NCBI RefSeq assembly: GCF_954871325.1
Contig: NC_088775.1
Span: forward strand, 73,261,561 to 73,325,560
Source of the DNA: Gordionus sp. m RMFG-2023
Lineage: Eukaryota; Nematomorpha; Gordioida; Chordodea; Parachordodidae
Length of the DNA stretch: 64,000 nt
Reading direction: 5' to 3'
Shown here: positions 23,070 through 34,223 of the stretch, in pieces
Layout of the letters: every line of letters starts with the position of its first letter
How positions within the stretch are numbered: the first letter of the stretch is position 1
The notes under the pieces: generated by a model
Told to the model about the DNA's origin: nothing
Database searches by the model: none
Seen by the model: the letters and a program-made list of their open reading frames with translations, nothing else
Translations under genes and position numbers: made by a program

Positions 23070-24050
23070 CAAAAAAAAATATTTTTCGTCATAATTAAAC
23101 ATTTATGTTTTAAATATTTTATATATATATTTTTTTCCGATTATGTACAATATCAAGAAATGTTATAATTTAATATTTTTTTATTTTTTATTTGTTGTAT
23201 TGTAATATTATTTTTTTTTTGAATATACACTTAACAGTATATTAAAAATGATATATTAAAAAAATGAGATGTAAAATATTTTTTTATTTCCTGTATATTA
23301 TTTTTGTTTGATTTTATTATTTTTGTAAAATTTTTTTATATATTTTTAATAACGGTTATTATATAAAATTTTTATAACACAATATATGATTTATACTCTC
23401 AAAATTAACTTTAAATTCTGCAATTTATCAAAAATAAAAAATAATAAAGGTATTAATTATCCAATAACTGTCTTATATAAAAGATTAAACCCTATTCTAT
23501 ATAAAATTATTTTTTATTTGAAAAAATATATTTAAACTACCATTAAATTAAAATTTAAAGATATTGCGGGTCTGTGGCTACTTCTCAGGGTAAGAAAACA
23601 TATTAGGAAGTAACAACTAATAAATGAGAGATCATTAGTAAATATAATGAAAATCCGTCCTTGCTAGCCATTAAGGAGAAAACAAACTTAAGTTATGCAA
23701 AAGTAAAAAGATACAAATCAAGATAAACGAAACAACAAGATTTAAAATGGGATCAAGACAAATATTCAAGGAAGTGATAAGAAAATCTATTAAATATTCT
23801 GATAAATGCATCTAAAATGTTTATGGGTTTTTATCCCACGTATGCCTTATTTTTGCATAGATTCTATTGCAATTTTAATCTATTCATTTAATTTGTCAAA
23901 ATTTCATTAATTTTTTATAATTATTTTCCATTATGCCTTATTTTTATCAAAAAGTAGTTGCAATAAATTTTATCATTTAATAATAAATCTTTCCTCACTT
24001 TGATTTTTATTATTGAATATATAAGTAAAAAATATTAAATTATATTTTTA
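23070..24050. other. LINE 3' flank and AT-rich spacer
   Basis: Very AT-rich sequence after the LINE stop, probably its 3' untranslated region, whose end I cannot place. No genes or RNA features are seen. Confidence 0.35.
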
Positions 24051-24345
24051 TTATAAAAAATATTTATTATAACTTGATTAGTCTAAATAAATTTGAAAAA
24101 TCTTAAAAATATTCATTAAGTAATTAAGAAAACAATAAATCCTTATTTCTCTGGAAATTTTATATGAGGGCAGAGAATTTTAAATTATATTCTATTACTA
24201 TAAAGTTTTTATTTTAAATTGATTAGTCTATATAAAATCTTAAAGATATTCATTAAAAACTGCAAATATTAATAAAGAGCAGAAAATATTTAATTATATA
24301 CTCATCACTATAAGTATTTATTCGAACTTGATTGGTCAGTATTAT
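24050..24345 (+). repeat. Tandem array, copy 2, left part
   Basis: Same units as 1-520 in opposite orientation, with GATTAGTCTA cores at about 24077, 24221 and 24331 (the last reads GATTGGTC). The array is cut here and resumes at about 28946 with TAGTCTAAATAAATC. Confidence 0.65.
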
Positions 24346-24477
24346 AAATGAATGCTTTCTTTGAAAAAATGATAAACGGCGTTCCTTTTTTAAGACGAAC
24401 GCGTTCGAATTTAACATTCGTTCAATTTTAAAAATACTTTTTATTTTTATTTCTTTAAAAATTTAATATTAACCCTG

Positions 24478-24580
24478 TATTGCATACTGTGTATCTCAAG
24501 CCACATACCACAAATTATATAATAAATATTTTATAAATAAATTTTAAATCAATTGCATGGTGTGTATTTGAAGCCATATT
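24478..24580 (+). repeat. piggyBac subterminal direct repeats, left pair
   Basis: TTGCATACTGTGTATCTCAA at 24478 and TTGCATGGTGTGTATTTGAA near 24552, both followed by GCCA(C)AT. A third copy is at 26763 near the right end. They are candidate transposase-binding sites. Confidence 0.65.
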
Positions 24581-24910
24581 CTATATCTTCGATTGGAATT
24601 TTAATTTGAGCCACGTGATCTATTATTTATTTTTAATTTCGCATTTTATTAAACCCTATTTTTAAAAATGGCTATTTTTTTATAAAATTTTTCTTCTCAA
24701 TTTTCTACACATCGTAAAAGGATAAATAATATATTTGACAAATTTCAAAACATTAAAATTAGATAAATAAAAGGTAAAAATTAATGTTTATGAAATTATT
24801 TTATATATATTTATTATTTTTGATAATTATATTTTGTAATAATCATACGTTGCTTTAAAGACACATTATGCAAATAAGGTATTTTATTTGAGTTTTATAT
24901 TTTTAGAATT

Positions 24911-26656
24911 ATGAATTGTGGTACCATACCTAATGATAGTGAAGATTCAAATTTAAGTGAATCGTCTGATGAGGAGTTTCTGTCAACCCAAAATAATGAT
25001 TTAGGTATATTTAAAATGTATGCTCTTATATAATCTATAAATATCTAGATTTCAATGAGAGTGATGAATCGGAAGAGGATGAAAATATAAATAATGAAAA
25101 AGGAATCGTGAGAAAAATGATTTGGAAAAATTGCTTAACTAATTTACCATTAGTTATTCCAAAGTGGAAAGGAGAAAACCCAACGGTTGATAAAGTAAAA
25201 AAACAATGGATTATTATAATACATATCTCAATGATTTATTACCTCTAATTGTTTACGAATCAAATTTATATGCAATTCAATATAATTCCAACAAACCTTT
25301 GAATTTATCGATAGATGAATTAGAAAAATTTATAGGAATTATTTTTTACATGTCAATTATTAAACTTCCCAGAGCACGTCTCTACTGGGCCACCAATACA
25401 AGACAGGCCAAGGTGGCTGATGTCATGACCCTAAATCGCTGGGAACAAATCAAATCATTCATTCATATAAATGATAATGACAAATTTATTCCACTTGGAA
25501 GTGAGGGCCATGACCCACTTCATAAAATTAGACCCTTGATAACTATAACCAATAATATACTAAAATCTTTATCGATAGGGGAAAATATTTGCGTAGATGA
25601 GCAAATAATTCCATACAAAGGGATGAGCAGATTAAAGCAATATAACCCCCAAAAGCCCAAAAAATGGGGCTATAAAGTCTTTCTACTATGCGGAGATGAT
25701 GGCCTTCTCCATAATTTTGAAGTATACTCTGGGAAAATACTACCAGCGGAAGGATTGCCTGATGTTGGAGCAAGTGGCAATGCTGTGCTACGTTTAATTT
25801 CTTATATACCACAGCAAATTAATTATAAATTATTTTTTGATAACTGGTTTTGTTCACCAAATTTGCAAGTCGTACTCGCTCAAAGAGGGATATTTTGCGC
25901 GGCCACGGTCAGAGGTAATCGACTACCAAATATCAACTTCCCAACAGATAAGGAGTTGAAAAAAAAAGGACGAGGATTTTTTGTTTCAAAAAAACAATAA
26001 TAAACGGGGTTGAATTAAATTCAGTGAAGTGGCACGACAATCGTGCTGTGACCTTATTGAGCACTTTTGTAGGTGCACATCCTCTTATCGATTGCGAAAG
26101 ATATGATAGAAAAAAAAAGGATAAAATAATGATAAAATGTCCAAACATTGTTAAAGTTTATAATAAATCAATGGGAGGTGTAGATCTTATGGATTCTTTA
26201 CTTTCATTATATAGAATTCATACCAAATCAAGAAAATGGTACCATCGAATTTTATTTCATGTATTCGACATGTTACTTATAAATTCTTTGCTATACAAAC
26301 GGGATTATAATAGTATATCAATAGCAGGCAAGGATCGATTAAGTTTGTACAATTTCAAAATTTCGGTGGCGGAAGTCCTTTGCAAATATGGCAAATGCAC
26401 TTCAAACAATATTCCAAAACGAAAATCAGTTCAAACTGGTTATCGGGAAAAATGTAAAAAAGGACCAGCTCAATATTTACCACTTCAAGAGGTTAGGAAA
26501 GACCTCACGGCTCATTGGCCAAAATATAATGATAAGAAGGGTAGATGTAAAATGCCAGGATGCTTATTTATAACAAAAGTATCTTGCAAAAAATGTGGTG
26601 TATATTTATGTTTTACGCCCACAAATAATTGTTTTATAGATTTTCATGAAAATTAA
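24911..26656 (+). CDS. piggyBac transposase, one intron, two frame breaks
   Basis: The start at 24911 opens an acidic N-terminus (PNDSEDSNLSESSDEEF). A ~45-bp GT-AG intron at about 25004-25051 joins it to FNESDESEEDE. The DDE core lies at 25206-26000: PRARLYWATNTRQ, ICVDEQIIPYKG with catalytic D, YKLFFDNWFCSP with the second D, and (after a break) NKSMGGVDLMDSL with the third D near 26170. The C-terminus is a cysteine-rich domain (CKMPGC, CKKCGVYLC) as in the family, which uses it for end binding. The frame changes by one base at 25196-25202 and at 25988-25994, both inside the same AAAAAAACAAT string. All three catalytic aspartates and the zinc domain are otherwise present. The gene is nearly whole, and the two breaks may be real mutations, homopolymer read errors or, less likely, -1 frameshifting. 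Confidence 0.88.
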
Positions 26657-26759
26657 AATGTTTAAACCTTTAATATTTGTTATATTTAAATAAAATTTAA
26701 TATATTTATAGTTTAAAGTACAATAAAAATTATTGTGGAAATAATTGAAATTTGTATCC

Positions 26760-26850
26760 TTAATTGCATAATGTGTATTTAAATCCACATACCGTTCATC
26801 TTCTAAGAAATTTAGAATTTCTTTTAAAAAAGTGAGCCATTAGATTATAA
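26760..26850 (+). repeat. piggyBac subterminal direct repeat, right copy
   Basis: TTGCATAATGTGTATTTAAA followed by TCCACATA, in the same orientation as the two left copies. The similarity continues through a TCTTC...GAGCCA block also present after the 24552 copy. Confidence 0.65.
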
Positions 26851-26959
26851 ATAGTATCTAGAGAAATAAAAAATCTAGTTTGCCAAAAAAAAATTATTCT
26901 AACATAGTACATGCAATACAGGGTTAATCCATTATTTAGAAAAAGTCTTATATTTTATA

Positions 26960-27790
26960 ATCAACTGTTTTTCCTTTTTCACATTTCAATTTTTTTTAAC
27001 ACGCCATTATTATAGTTATTAATTTGAATATTATTGTTTATATTTTAATTTAATGATTAGAATAAGCATGGATATTATTATTTCATCATAATCTGATTAT
27101 AAAATTTCAAAATCATATGAATTAACATTACCATGGCCCAAATATGATAAATATTTTACAGTAACATCCTATATTGAAGGAATTAATTCAATACTTACCA
27201 AATGTAAAATGTGTCCCAAAAGTATAATATCATTTCAAAATCTTCAAATTCCAATTTAAAACGACATTTGATTGTAATATTAATTATATTATGATATAAC
27301 TAAGTAAAATCATTAAATTTGAAGATAAAATGCATTTTGGCTATTTGACCTCAACAATAACGATAGTTATTTTAAAATTAAAAAAAATTAGTGGCCTGGT
27401 CAACCATTGATAGACGGTATTAAATGGGATTAATAAAAGGTATTAAACCTATCACTATCAAATCAATTACATATATTTTATTTTTTTAAAGATTTGAACA
27501 TATACATGAAGATCAATATATTCTTTCTTCATATACATCCATTATTCAAGCTTCAAGGGCTATGGATAAAACTTCCACAGAACGAACCTATAAAAAATAA
27601 ACTTATAGTGTTATTGGAAAAATGCATTGAAAACCCTAGAAAGGATAATGGCAGAACTGTTAATTTCGAGATATCCTTTCACCTGCCCCTACAGAGCGCG
27701 TTTCTAATGCCGTATTAAATGCAACGCGTTCCTGTCAATCAGATGGAAATTTTGAAAAACAATTGTATTAAAAATTAATAAGAAAATTTT
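26960..27790 (+). pseudogene. Internally deleted hAT transposase remnant
   Basis: WPKYDKYFTVTSYIEGINSI near 27134 is followed by TKCKMCP and an NSNLKRHL-like ending, the pattern of a BED zinc finger. About 400 bp later, near 27665, PAPTERVSNAVLNATRS resembles the start of the hAT C-terminal dimerisation block. The RNase-H-like catalytic core between them is missing. It probably belongs to the composite insertion 24346-28945. Confidence 0.5.
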
Positions 27791-27843
27791 TTTATAAATA
27801 AAAATATATTTTTATTTGCTATATTATTGAATTTATAATTATA

Positions 27844-28730
27844 CTAGCTAATAACCCGTCAGGAATGACGGGGTTGAGGGGTAATTAGTTAGTTTGTGTA
27901 TATGGTACTAAATATGTTTTATATTAAAATTTAGGAGAAAAAGAGATAAAATTGTTGCAATGTAACCAGTGAGCATTAAGGGTATTAGAAATATCAAAAT
28001 TTAAATTTGTGATAGAAATCATATTGGGTAAAATTAAAAATAGAGATGCTTCAAAATTTTTGAATTTTAAATATGGGCTAGATATTGGTCTCAAAATTTT
28101 GTGTTGCAGACACAGCTAGGCCTGATCAAAAAACAACGTCCCATGCAACTTTCCCAAAATTTTGCCATTTATTTCTTTTGTAATTTAATAATAATGTCTT
28201 AAGTTTAATTTTATATTTAGAATAAAATTTAAATTTGTGATAGAAATCATATTGAATAACATTTAAAATAGAGATGCTTGGAAATTTTTTAATTTTAAAT
28301 ATGGGGTAGATATTGGCCTAAAATTTTTTTTTGCAGACATAGCCAGGCCTGATCAAAAAACCAAGTCCCATGCAACTTTCATAAAATTTTGCCATTTATT
28401 TCTATATAACAATGTCTTAAATTTAATTTTATATTCCATATATTTCTATTGTAATTTAATACAATATAATTTTATATTTAGAATAAAATTTAAATTTGTT
28501 ATAGAAATCATATTAGGTAAAATTTATAATAGATATGCTTGAAAATTTTTTAATTTCAAATATGGACCAGACATTGGCCTGAATTTTTTTTTTCAAACCT
28601 GTCCAACCCATAATAATTTTGTAATTTTATCCCAAGCCTGGAGATAGGTAAATCTCTGAAAACCATATTGTTGGGAAAATTTTCTCAAGCCCGCCAAAGA
28701 CCATAATAATTTTGTATATATAAAAGTCAT
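27844..28730 (-). mobile_element. Non-autonomous Helitron, 3' end at 27844
   Basis: On the minus strand the terminus reads CCCGTCATTCCTGACGGG, then TTATTAGCTAG, then T: a 7-bp GC-rich hairpin about 8 bases before CTAG, as at Helitron 3' ends, with T as the flanking base. The same end occurs at 45150 with a G-U-type compensating change in the stem. Inside are three direct repeats of about 225-260 bp starting near 27999, 28226 and 28484. The 5' end is inferred near 28726 (CTTTTATATATAC on the minus strand). No Rep/helicase coding is present. Confidence 0.65.
27999..28600. repeat. Three direct repeats of ~225-260 bp
   Basis: Each unit starts AAATTTAAATTTGT(G/T)ATAGA and contains ATATGG..(T/A)AGA(C/T)ATTGG and AGGCCTGATCAAAAAAC. 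A partial inverted copy follows at 28755-28810 (GTTGCATGGGCTTGGTTTTT). They lie within the Helitron. Confidence 0.75.
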
Positions 28731-28939
28731 AATTCATTTTAAAATAAAATCAAAATATGAAAGTTGCATGGGCTTGGTTTTTTAATCAGGCTTGGCGATT
28801 TCTGCAAAAAAAAGGCTATATATTGTGTTAAAACATATAAGCATTTATTTATATTAAATAAATTTTAAAAAAAATTTATCATAAAATTTTGAACGGACGT
28901 TTTTTTTGAAAGTGAACGTGTTCGATTTTTTAAGAAATA

Positions 28940-29330
28940 TTTACAGCACTAGTCTAAATAAATCTTAATGATATTCATTAATTATTAAACGACACCTTTA
29001 TTTACTCTGTAAATTTTAATTAGGAACAGAAAATATTTAATTATATTCTTATCACTATAAAAGTATTTATTCTTCTAACTTGATTAGTCTAAATAAAGGA
29101 TATATTCATTAAGCAATAAACAAAACAATAATATCTATAATATATTGCCCTAAATTTTTTTTTTATTTGTCTAGTAAATCATACAAGTAAATAATATGAA
29201 AGTGCAGAAAATTTAAAAAAATATTATTTACATTTAACATAATTAGATTAAGCTATATAAATCTTATAATAATATCAAAGATATTTAACTTAGAAATAAA
29301 TTAAACATTTATTAAAATATTATATAGATT
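28940..29330 (+). repeat. Tandem array, copy 2, right part
   Basis: Continuation of the array at 24050-24345 after the insertion. It includes TTTGTCTAGTAAATCATACA, which also occurs inversely near 70 in the first array. Confidence 0.65.
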
Positions 29331-29341
29331 TGTATATAATT

Positions 29342-29546
29342 AGTGTTGTCAAACGGCTTGTTTGAGCCGATTTTTAAAAACGGCTAACTCAATATTTCAT
29401 CCAGAAAGATATTACGCAAGCCCGAAGATTTAACTCACAAAGGTTTAGACATACATTATCGAAATCTCGAGGCTTAGATAATATCTTTCTGGCCAAAATA
29501 TTGAGTTAGCCGTTTTGAAAATCGGCTCAAAACGAGCCGTTTAACA
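29342..29546. mobile_element. MITE, family with AGTGTTGTTAAACGGCTC ends, copy 1
   Basis: Palindromic ~200-bp element: AGTGTTGTCAAACGG, GAGCCGATTTTTAAAAACGG and CTCAATATTT are mirrored on the right. Seven copies occur in this window. The right end is clipped where the next hAT begins. Confidence 0.8.
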
Positions 29547-29554
29547 TATATATA

Positions 29555-32466
29555 TAGACCTGTGCGCCGACGAAACTATCGGCGGCCAGCGCAATTTTCA
29601 AAAATCTAATCGACGGCCGGTGGCGCGCCGATTTTTAGCCGCCGTCAACAAAATCGGCGCAGTTATAAATTTTTATAACATAAATTTTTTTAATTGCTTA
29701 ATAATTAAAAAAAAACAAATATACACTACTTCACACATATCTCGGCATATTTTTTAATATTTATTTAATAGAAAACTCATTATAAATCCAAAATCGATTC
29801 GTAATTTTATAATTATCATGTATAAAAATTATTTTATTTAAATTTTCGGGACATAATGATGATCTCCTTGAATTTAACGTCAATCCAGCGGTAGAGAAAA
29901 CTCTTTCACTAGGTGTGCTGGTCGCCGGAATGCAAAGAATTTTTTTGGCGAGCATGGAAAGATTGGGATCACTCTTCTTTTCTCTCCACAATTTTAAAAC
30001 GTCCATATCTTGTGTATATCGTTTTCCAAGAAAACTGTGGCATTCTTGTTCTAAGTCACCTAACTTAATCATAATTTATATTTGTTAAATGTTTATTTGC
30101 CAATTTTGTCAAATAACTTAAATTTAATAATTCATTTTGATCCTCATTAGCTATATTTACTAACCTGATTATCATCATTCTCTATAAGTTTAAGATGTTT
30201 TATTATAAATTCTGAAGCTGAACAATTTTGCTTTATTAAATACTTTGACACAATTATCAATTTTTGAAATCTTGGATCTAAAAGAGAAGCCAATACCTAG
30301 ATAATTTAAAATAAAAAATAAAAGAATATTCTTATATATTATTACTTGCAGATTACAAACCGGAAATCGTAACGCAAGTTTTTTTAGCATATTTTCTTTG
30401 TGAAATGATTTCAGAACTATCACTATCATTTATTATTAAATGTGTTTCAATTTCACTTCTAAAAAGTAACGCCAAGTTTAAAGTATGCCCCTTTTGTATG
30501 GAAAGAAATATGACAGATTCTTTCTAATAGTTCTTCTACCAGATCAGATTTATATGAGAAAGTGCTCCCCAAATCTTTTCAAAACTTTATTAATTAAATT
30601 CTTATTTAATCCAGATATGCTTTCTAGCATAATTAATATACTATGCCAACGTGTAATTTTAAGGTTTTTATATGTTTGGAATTTTGTTATTATCATTGGA
30701 ATTGCCAATTTGAAAATACGTATCCGGGTATGGATCAGTGCTGTCAAGATCTAACATGTCTGATGTTAAATCTATTGTACTTAAGCATTTTCTTTGATCT
30801 TCTTCGAATTCAAAAAGTTTTATATCTTAGAGCAGTAATAATTTCTCTAATTCTTTTGATAAGATTTTCAACAAAGGGTACCCTTTTAATACCATCTACT
30901 GTAATCAAATTGTGTAAACCATGACCCAAACATAAGTGATATTCATATTCACCTAATCGAACACCTTTTATAACATTAAACCCAGCATCTGTGACCATTT
31001 GTATTTTTTTTCCTTTTTAAATTATCCTCTTCTATTTTATCAATCTCAGTTAGAATAGTCTCAGCTGTGTGTTTTTGGGTTATATAATGAGTTGCTAAAG
31101 TAAAGTAAATCATTTCAAAATTATCATTTATCAAATGAAGTGTAAATGTAATATAGTTTCTTCTTCTGTATTGATCTGCCCACATATCAAATGTAATTGA
31201 ACAAAATTTTGGCCCTGATTTAATTTGTTCTTGTATATGTGCTTTCATTGATAGGTAAACATCATTAAGAGCAGTACGGCTTAGTGTTGTCCTGTCTGGC
31301 AAATCAGAATTGATAACTTGATATTTCTAAAATAAGTATTTTGAAACTTATAACAGAAAATCATTATATCTTTAATTTATATTGGACAATAAATTAGGGA
31401 GAATTTATCAAGAAGAAATAAATTTGTTAAAAATTTATTCTAGGTTGCAAAGCTACACAAAAACAGAGATGATTAAAACAAATGAATATGCAATTATCCA
31501 ATATTATTTAAATCATATATGTCCATGTGTAATAATATTGTTAGCATGGTTATAAAATTCAACTATTGTAAATCTTCCTCAGTAGCCAATGCTATTTCAA
31601 TAGAACAAAAAAGACATAAAAGTAGATCTATTATTATAATAGATAATATATCAAATTTGATACCTTCAAAAAATTTTTCATTCCTATATTATCAATTGAT
31701 TGAAAAGGTAATAAGTCAGCACAACATAATAACACATAATTTCTTGCTAGAAGCCATTTTTTAGAGGTTTTAGAATTTGTCTGGAATTTTAGTTTGGATA
31801 TAAAATATTTTTTTAAATCTTGATATTTTGATGAAGTATCTGCTTTAATATTATATTCAGAAGTCAAGTGTTTTAACAAATTTCCTGTGCTAATGTTTAT
31901 TGAAAAGTTTTGAATTTTATAGCTAGATTATATTTTACAAAAAATATATTTTAATTTATTAAAGATTTTGGCTATATATGAGAAAATAATATTTAAAAAA
32001 AATATACTGTAAAGTTTATTTGAATCATCATCGTCTCCAATAGCCTTTTCTAAGCAACAATTGGAGTAAAATTTGTCAGAATTTATGGAAATTGTTTTAT
32101 TATCTCTTTTTAAGTGTAAATAACCTTAAAATTTTCAGACTATGGATTTTTTATTTTCCAGAGTTAAGATACTAAAATGATTTATATTATTAAATGTAGA
32201 TGCATCCATTTTAAAAATATGTAAAATTATGGTAACTTTTAGAATTTTATATTTTTGATTGTGAATTCTATAATGACGTAATATAATTATGATTATAAAA
32301 TAGTAGAAAATAAAAATTCATCAAAATCCTGATTGACATTAAAAAAATTACAACACTGATGTTGACCAATTATAAAAATAAAAAGGTATAAAATATGAAA
32401 GTAATTTTCTTAAACGGCGGCGTTTTCGGCGTAACGAAAAAAGGTGGGCGGCTGCGCACAGGTCTA
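29555..32466 (-). mobile_element. hAT transposon (ZBED-type)
   Basis: The ends are TAGACCTGTGCGCCG at 29555 and its inverse, GCGCACAGGTCTA, ending at 32466. The flanks TATATATA and ACTATATA are an imperfect 8-bp duplication. Both subterminal regions are rich in CGGCGGC/GCGCC blocks. Length is 2912 bp. The internal gene is on the minus strand and broken. Confidence 0.85.
29764..32209 (-). pseudogene. ZBED-type hAT transposase, broken
   Basis: The likely start is at 32209 (MDASTFNNINHFSILT), followed by a cysteine-containing BED-like region (NCCLEKAIGDDDSNK near 32030) and LLKHLTSEYNIKADTSSKYQ from 31879. Core blocks: PDRTTLSRTALNDVY and FCSITFDMWADQYRRRNYI at 31302-31180, then MVTDAGFNVIKGVRL and HLCLGHGLHNLITVDGI at 30998-30900. 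The C-terminal dimerisation block lies at about 29930-29840 (LCIPATSTPSERVFSTAGL, NSRRSSL). Frame changes and stops separate these blocks, with at least six lesions. All main domains are still recognisable, so the copy is moderately old. Confidence 0.8.
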
Positions 32467-32625
32467 ACTATATATAATATAAATGTATTTATATATTATA
32501 AATATAGGCATGAAAAAAATATACCTGAAAATTATGATAATAACATATGCTGGTTTGGTAATAAGTCTATATTAAAAATGGCCATAACTTCAATTTTACT
32601 TCAAATGCAAATTGGCAGTCTATAA

Positions 32626-32999
32626 TAGAGATCTGCAAAGTTAGGCCTGGCGCCGAATTCTATTTAAAATAATCGGGTTCGGGCCGGGCCTAATATTTAA
32701 AAAAATTCGGGCCTGGTCGGACCTTGGAAATTTTATAAAATATATCTAAATTTATCAATTTTATATTGAATTTTTTATGTAAAATAAAAATATTCGATTT
32801 TATTTAAACTAAACGACATATAACATATGTCTTTTATTTTGAGTAATTATAAAGATTAATTTATATATTTAAATACATTCGGGCCGGGCCGGTAAAACTT
32901 TTAAAAAAAATTTCGGGTTCGGGCCGGGCCGGCAAAACTTTTCTAAAAAAATTTCGGGTCGAGCCGGGCTTGAAAAATTAGCCCCGATGCAGATCACAA
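32626..32999. mobile_element. GC-rich MITE with 8-bp duplication
   Basis: GTCTATAA (32618-32625) and GTCTATAG (33000-33007) flank TAGAGATCTGCA on the left and, on the right, TGCAGATCACAA, an imperfect inverted repeat. The interior carries CGGGCCGGGCC blocks separated by A/T runs. The 8-bp duplication points to hAT. Related GC-rich blocks are at 3200-3490, 38570-38690, 46310-46400 and 46985-47130. Confidence 0.75.
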
Positions 33000-34223
33000 G
33001 TCTATAGTATTAATGCCATTTTTCCATATTTTTCAATTCGTTTGTAAATAAAATAATTTAATTTGTAAAAATTGATAAGAATATATAATTATGATATTTT
33101 AACAATTTTTTGCAGGTCAAATAAATTAATAAATATGGAAATGTTTTAAATTTGCACAACACTGTAAACTTAAGGTATTCATGAAAGAAATATGGTGTAT
33201 TAAAAAATGGAATTGCACGAAAAAATATAATTAAGAAGCATATAATAAATTTATAATGTAAAATTCAATCTTTATTAAAACTGAGCTAATTTTTCAATGA
33301 CTTAGCGCTTGGTGTCAACTTCTTATGAATATTAAGAAGTGGCTACCATTCAATCCATTTTCAAAGATAATACTTCTCAGATATGCTTTTATTCTTTTTT
33401 AAAAAAAATGTTCTTAATTGGCAGAATAACTAATTAATAGTTTCCAAAATATATAATAATTTAATTTTATATTAGAAAAATAGTTTAAAATGTTTTTGAA
33501 ATTATGCGCATCTATAGATTTTTTGGAACATTTTCAACCATAGTTAACCTTTTCATAGTTTAAATTCAGTCAGTAATGCATTATGGGATACTTTAACATC
33601 CTTACAATAAAATCTGATATTTATTTTTCCTTTAACAAGATTTGAAAAGATTCTGCGGTAATAATCTTAATGAAAGAATTTTTCATTCATATGAGTTATA
33701 AAAATATGCAAGAAGGGGATAAAGATTTATTTTAAGTATTCTTCGACCGACTCTATATTAATAATGCCTATTCATGATCAATATAAATTGTTAGAATTTT
33801 TTTTATTATTTATTAAGTTTTAAAATTATATTTATTCTTTAAAAATAAATTATGTATTTTATTATATTTCTAACATATTTCAATTATTTTTTTAATTTTT
33901 TAAAAAATTATAACTTCAATTAAAAATTTTCTTGATTTATATATAAATGTATTTTCTTAAATATTAATAAACTTAAATTAAGACATCATTTTATCGGATC
34001 TAATCGGTAAATTTAATTACATCGTCCGATAATTAATATTATAAATAAGACGAAAATCAGCCAGATCCAATAAAAAATATCGGTATATCCCTATTTCTGT
34101 AAAATATTTTAACCGGCATCTGCATTTTTTGGCCTTCTCTTTGCCCCCCACAGCCGCGTACACGCCTGTATGCCATGGAATGCATAAGCAAAATATTTCA
34201 TTTTTACAATTCAAAAATAAAAT
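33000..34223. other. Spacer with partial copies of the 11-12 kb element
   Basis: 33480-33770 matches 10970-11290, and 34105-34180 matches 11930-12035, so a shortened relative of the ZMYM-type hAT neighbourhood lies here without coding sequence. The rest is AT-rich and unremarkable. Confidence 0.5.

Larger units (their letters stand above)
24473..26923 (+). mobile_element. piggyBac transposon with intact ends
   Basis: Both ends read CCCTGTATTGCAT.(A/G) and are flanked by TTAA (24469-24472 and 26924-26927), the exact target duplication of piggyBac. Length is 2451 bp. Subterminal copies of TTGCAT..TGTGTAT.T.AA(G/T)CCA occur near 24478, 24552 and 26763. Near-identical ends and few coding defects suggest a recent insertion. 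It lies inside an older hAT-like insertion. Confidence 0.95.
24346..28945 (+). mobile_element. Composite hAT-like insertion splitting the tandem array
   Basis: The array core breaks off as GATTGGTC before AGTATTATAAATGAATGC and resumes as TAGTCTAAAT after the mirror end, whose reverse complement is AGTGCTGTAAATATTTCTT. The subterminal blocks also mirror each other (GAACGCGTTCGAA against GAACACGTTC and the surrounding A/T runs). Inside are a hAT remnant (26960-27790), a piggyBac element and a Helitron. Removing the latter two leaves about 1.3 kb, typical of a deleted hAT. The boundaries are inferred and the duplication is imperfect. Confidence 0.5.
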
